In this document: positions 58,248 to 61,671 of the stretch, piece after piece | How positions within the stretch are numbered: position 1 is the stretch's first letter | How the letters are laid out: every line of letters begins with the position of its first letter | NCBI GenBank assembly: GCA_001600875.1 | Contig: BCLD01000021.1 | Location: 68,786 to 130,456, forward strand | Direction of reading: 5' to 3' | DNA length: 61,671 nucleotides | Source: Solicoccozyma terricola | Taxonomy: Eukaryota > Basidiomycota > Tremellomycetes > Filobasidiales > Piskurozymaceae | Notes under the pieces: model-generated | Database searches by the model: none | The model's input: only the letters and a program-made list of their open reading frames with translations | Told to the model about the DNA's origin: nothing | Made by a program: the position numbers and the translations under genes

Positions 58248-59706
58248 GTGTTTTATAGGATACGCTTTTGGTGGTTCTATTCCGGAATGTTGCGATGCAG
58301 GTTGAGTGGCGATTGTCTTTGTCTGCGGATGCAGCGAACACGTCTGGGTGGCATCAATGCCCAACTCGACACTGGCCGTCGTAACACCCGTCTTGCACAC
58401 ACCGCCGTTGTTGGTGAACTCCAGAAACCACCCTGCGCCCAATGCGTTGGGACCAGTAGCGACTGTGTTCGTCGAGCCATCGACATCCCGCTCTCTCGCC
58501 GTCTTGAACTGGGAAAACAGCATGCACAGGGAGTGATCCCAGATTTTGAATTCCTGGGTCCGTGTGAAAGGTGTCAGAGGACGGGGATGTCAAACACCTG
58601 TTCGTTTCTCAAGTCGTGAGGGTCCGAGTGGCGAGACATCGTATGGCGTGAAGAGGAAAGTGGATGCGAAGATGGAGTACTTGACCAGGCCGGGAAGAAA
58701 AGCGAGGAAGAAGGCGAATACAAATTCACCACGGCAGGTGAGTCGACGAGATCCTCACTCCCTTTTAGGTGCATCGAGCTGAGCATCCCCTCCCACACAG
58801 CGCTCATCCCTCCCGGTCGATTCGCCCGCCACCCCAGCCGTGGATTCACCCAGCACCAGTCGAATTATCCTGAATCCATCGCGATACGATATCTCCAGAG
58901 TTACCTTCACGATCCAGGTCTACGCCGGGTACAGCATCGTATCATCTCGTTGATTTAGGAATTCGCGCGTCTGGTTCTGCGCCGGTTATCGTGGGTTCGC
59001 CGAAGGATCCGAACGTCGCCAGCATGGCCATCTGGACTCCCGCATCGAAGCTCATCGGCAACGCTAGCCTGACGTCGGGCACTGCCAACAGTCCAACCGT
59101 GCCAGCATCCACCCCAACTCCAGCTTCAAATGGCAAGGCGCCTATGAAGGGAGGTTCATCAGGTCGACCTGCAGCTCTCCAACGCAACGGAGACAAAAAG
59201 ACCATCGCAGCTCATCAGTCCGACAAGGAGGTGTAGCCCTATCACCCGCCTCAACCATTCAAGTATCTGCCATCGCGAGTACATCCGCAGTTCCCTCGAT
59301 CCGTCCGCCTGCGCCAAACCTCGCCACTGCTACCGCTACGGCAACCACACCAACGCCCCTGCCCGCTGCTCTAGTTACCTCCATCAAAGCTCTTCTGGGC
59401 ACACTCATCGAAGCCTACCAAGCCATCTGCTTCAGCAGCAACTTCGAAGCCACCCATCGTGAAACCGTCACGACGTTAGTCACCTCTTGGCGCCACCGAA
59501 ACGAACGAGAAGCTCTCATCCAACAAATGGATTACAGACTGGAGATGGCCGAGCTCGTCAAAGAAGTGGTTAGTCAGATAAAGCGTACCGTGGGCGAAAA
59601 ACCCCCGTTCGTCATCGAGTTCTTGTCCAAGAAGGCTCAAGATGATACCGATAAGGTTCTGGGGTTGTTGGAATTGAAAGAGAGGTGGTCGTGGTCGACT
59701 CTTTGA
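58248..59706 (+). CDS. Hypothetical protein with paired CxxCx6C motifs, exon structure unresolved
   Basis: Coding stretches in order on the plus strand: KPPCAQCVGTSSDCVRR and, 30-odd residues on, LGPCERCQRTGMSNTCSF, two copies of Cys-x2-Cys-x6-Cys. After a frame change or intron near 58615 comes YGVKRKVDAKMEYLTRPGRK, then a Pro/Thr/Ser-rich middle (NSPTVPASTPTPASNGKAP), then a helical C-terminus: SIKALLGTLIEAYQAICFSS, REALIQQMDYRLEMAELVKE and FVIEFLSKKAQDD, stop at 59704-59706. The Cys motifs are like the second half of fungal Zn2Cys6 clusters, but the first half is missing. Start and introns are uncertain, and a shift near 59230 is unexplained. Confidence 0.4.
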
Positions 59707-60888
59707 AAGCATGGAGTAAGGTGGAAAGAGAGACATGTGTGGCGCATTTTGGAGAAGCCGTTGTATTCCAGCTTTCCGTCTTTAGGGATTTTTTCCGATT
59801 CTTCGGCTGTGTGCTTTATCAGAGATGTTAAGGCGTTTGGCCGAGTGGTCATGGACGGGGGAGAATATCCATATGCCGAGGCATAGGGAAACTCCTACCA
59901 AGGATTTTGCACCGAATGCTTGGAAGGCGATGTGTAAGTCGAGGGCGGGCGGGCCGGGAGGGTGGTCGACCTCCTGACTTACCGGATTTCTATTACATCT
60001 GACCAGCCGAACTGGTTGGGGGGGAAGGATCGCATAGATACAGGACTCTTTAACAAATCAGGTCACAGCCTCATACCTCTCCCCCCATAACCACTTAATC
60101 ACGCTTCCTCTGTCCGATAGTTTGTATGCTGTGAAGGGTAGATTCAATGATTGATGAGGGTTACTTTCTCATTTCGTCCTGTGCGAGGTGGAAAGCGATG
60201 ATTGGTGGGCTAATATAAATATTTTGGAATAACAGGTTACAGCACCATTGTTGATAACACCTAGGTTATCGCTCACTCCCATCATACCATCTACGGCAGG
60301 TCATGACAGGGGCGATGGGGATGCTGCTGATTTATATCAAGGTGCTGGGATGGGAGAAATTGTTAGTTTTGAGAGAAACGGAAGAGTATGGAGGCCAGTG
60401 ACGTTGTTAGCAGGGTCGAGGATCATCTTGGTCTTAATATTATACAATTTGGAGATTACCTAATTCCCCGGAGTTTTGGAGATAGATAGCCGGACATGAC
60501 ATGTCATTTCCCCAGCCTTTTGTTCCTCTGTCTAAAAGCAACTCGTAGAACATGGCACGGCCCAGGCATTGACCAGTTCTCCCCGCACAGCGGCTCTTTC
60601 GGCGCCTGGATCAAGAACGTGAACGCTCGTCCTGAAACAGAGGCGGTAACCGACGGAGATGCTACGCCAACAGCATAACATCATTCCATATAGACTCGAG
60701 CTCGAGAATGCATTGAATCATGTTGTTTAGATATACATACGTGTATTGTAATGGCTTGCAGCATCAATGTCCACAGTCGGCTTCTATGCTGCCGCTCGAA
60801 ATGAGGCGTTGCATGCCAAGGAGTTTACAAATGAGGTGCAACGTAAAACCCGTGCAAAAGTAAAATTAAATAAAAAGAGGAGTAATGT
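59707..60888. other. Convergent gap, no clear gene
   Basis: Between two converging genes. A plus-strand tail near 60550-60678 (GIDQFSPHSGSFGAWIKN) might be the last exon of something, but nothing joins to it. Confidence 0.35.
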
Positions 60889-61671
60889 CTATGATTGTCC
60901 ATCCGTCGGCAGTGAGGGCAGCGTCCTGTCGACATTGCTCACTGGACGGGAAAGTTGGCCGGGAGAACCACCATGCAGAGTGTGAACGGATGCGTTGGTG
61001 GATCGCTGTGAAAAGGAAGGTCGGGACCTGTCCTGTCCAAAACTTTGTCGGTCCCTGGAATCTCTTGAGCGTTCGCGAACAACGTCGTGTGACGTGGTAG
61101 AAAACGCCGTCTCGCTGGATGGTAAGCTGGTCATTCGAGCAAGGTTGAACGTGGACTCGTCGAAACTGAAAGACGATGGGGGACCGGGGTCGTCGCGTGG
61201 CGCCAGAGCGGTGTATGGATCATTTACCGGTGCGGCGAGGAGTATTGGCGCTTCGGTAACCATCGGCCTGGTATCTGCCGTAGATTGCCCTGTCGAAGAA
61301 GTGGTCCTGGAATATGCGGTTGGGCGAATACCCGTTGGAACGACAGCGGACGGATTGGCGGGTTGAGGCACAGGGGGTGGTGGAGCAGTCTTAGTCGTCA
61401 ACCTCTTAGTGCACTCCACACACTGGATTTGCGCTTGGCGAGTGTCGAATTCACCGATGAAGTCGTAGGTGATGCATCTCGAGCTACAGACGTCGTCGTC
61501 TGCCGTACACGCGATANGGATGCAGGCANAGAAGCTGCCGGTCGAGGTGGGGTGATGGGATCCTTGCTTCTACCCAGCATGGCAACTAGGCTGGCTCGCC
61601 GTCCAAGGGTAGGTTGAAGGCGTTGTTGCGGTCCCTCTGCAGGAGGCCCTCGTACTGTCGAACCAGATGAC
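60889..61671 (-). CDS. Ser/Pro-rich hypothetical protein, 5' end beyond the window
   Basis: The minus-strand frame ending at 60889 reads back through RTLPSLPTDGQS, SFDESTFNLARMTSLPSSE, APVNDPYTALAPRDDPGPP and KTAPPPPVPQPANPSAVVP, a disordered, Ser/Thr/Pro-rich tail. Upstream of about 61400 two frames are open together: one gives LVAMLGRSKDPITPPRP and STLAKRKSSVWSALRG, the other is Cys-rich (CTADDDVCSSRCITYDF, IQCVECTKR) and continues directly into the tail. I cannot decide between a 1-base error and the Cys-rich frame. Two ambiguous bases (61507, 61528) lie here. Partial gene. Confidence 0.5.

Noticed and set aside
59830..59860. TTGGCCGAGTGGTC, similar to a tRNA-Leu/Ser A box
   Set aside because: No matching anticodon arm, T-arm or acceptor pairing follows.
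1..61671. CRISPR arrays or prokaryotic operon signals
   Set aside because: None present; repeats are LTRs, a MITE and telomere units, and genes carry spliceosomal introns.

Overview
This is a stretch of a fungal nuclear genome, most likely a basidiomycete yeast or jelly-fungus relative (Tremellomycetes). The evidence is the large number of short introns (about 45-75 bp) with GTRAGT donors and YAG acceptors, 8-codon first exons, a clustered GAL1/GAL7/GAL10 set without the ascomycete GAL10 mutarotase fusion, and TTAGGG-type telomere repeats. I assign the clade by inference and make no species call.

Layout. (1) 985-2784: an intron-less gene for a Vps62-like protein with a repeated beta-propeller inserted in it. 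(2) 3.1-3.4 kb: a Ty1/copia reverse-transcriptase scrap. (3) 3698-22374: a seven-gene galactoside utilisation cluster: Zn2Cys6 regulator, GH36 alpha-galactosidase (-), alpha-glucoside-type sugar transporter, GAL7 (-), GAL1, GAL10, and a second sugar transporter with a suspicious early stop codon. The genes complete a route: uptake of alpha-galactosides, hydrolysis to galactose, then the Leloir pathway to glucose-1-phosphate and UDP-glucose. (4) 22.4-33 kb: a transposon graveyard. It holds a five-deep nest of solo LTRs of one family whose 5-bp target duplications can be read, a 431-bp TIR element carrying CACGTG palindromes, a bacterial-looking single-exon gene, a DIRS-like RT/RNase H fragment and a copia RT/RNase H fragment joined through two inverted LTRs, and a copia 3' LTR. 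(5) 33-36.5 kb: sparse, only small uncertain ORFs. (6) 36542-43860: a 7-kb segment bounded by a 144/146-bp direct repeat and holding a six-exon gene for a 1743-residue protein of unknown family. (7) 43751-45545: a gene for a single-pass membrane protein tail, then seven perfect CCCTAA telomere units at an internal position, then an alpha/beta hydrolase pseudogene cut off by those units just after its expected catalytic histidine. (8) 48183-49896: an aquaglyceroporin. (9) 50.3-50.7 kb: a cytochrome P450 C-terminal remnant. (10) 52086-55511 (-): a long F-box-like gene crossed by single-base ambiguities. (11) 55.6-56.1 kb: a copia LTR plus start of gag. (12) 58.2-59.7 kb: a gene with paired CxxCx6C motifs. 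(13) 60.9 kb to the end: the 3' part of a Ser/Pro-rich gene on the minus strand.

The two most notable things are the extended galactoside cluster, and the region around 36.5-45.5 kb, which records a large insertion with a duplicated border and what looks like a fossil telomere junction.
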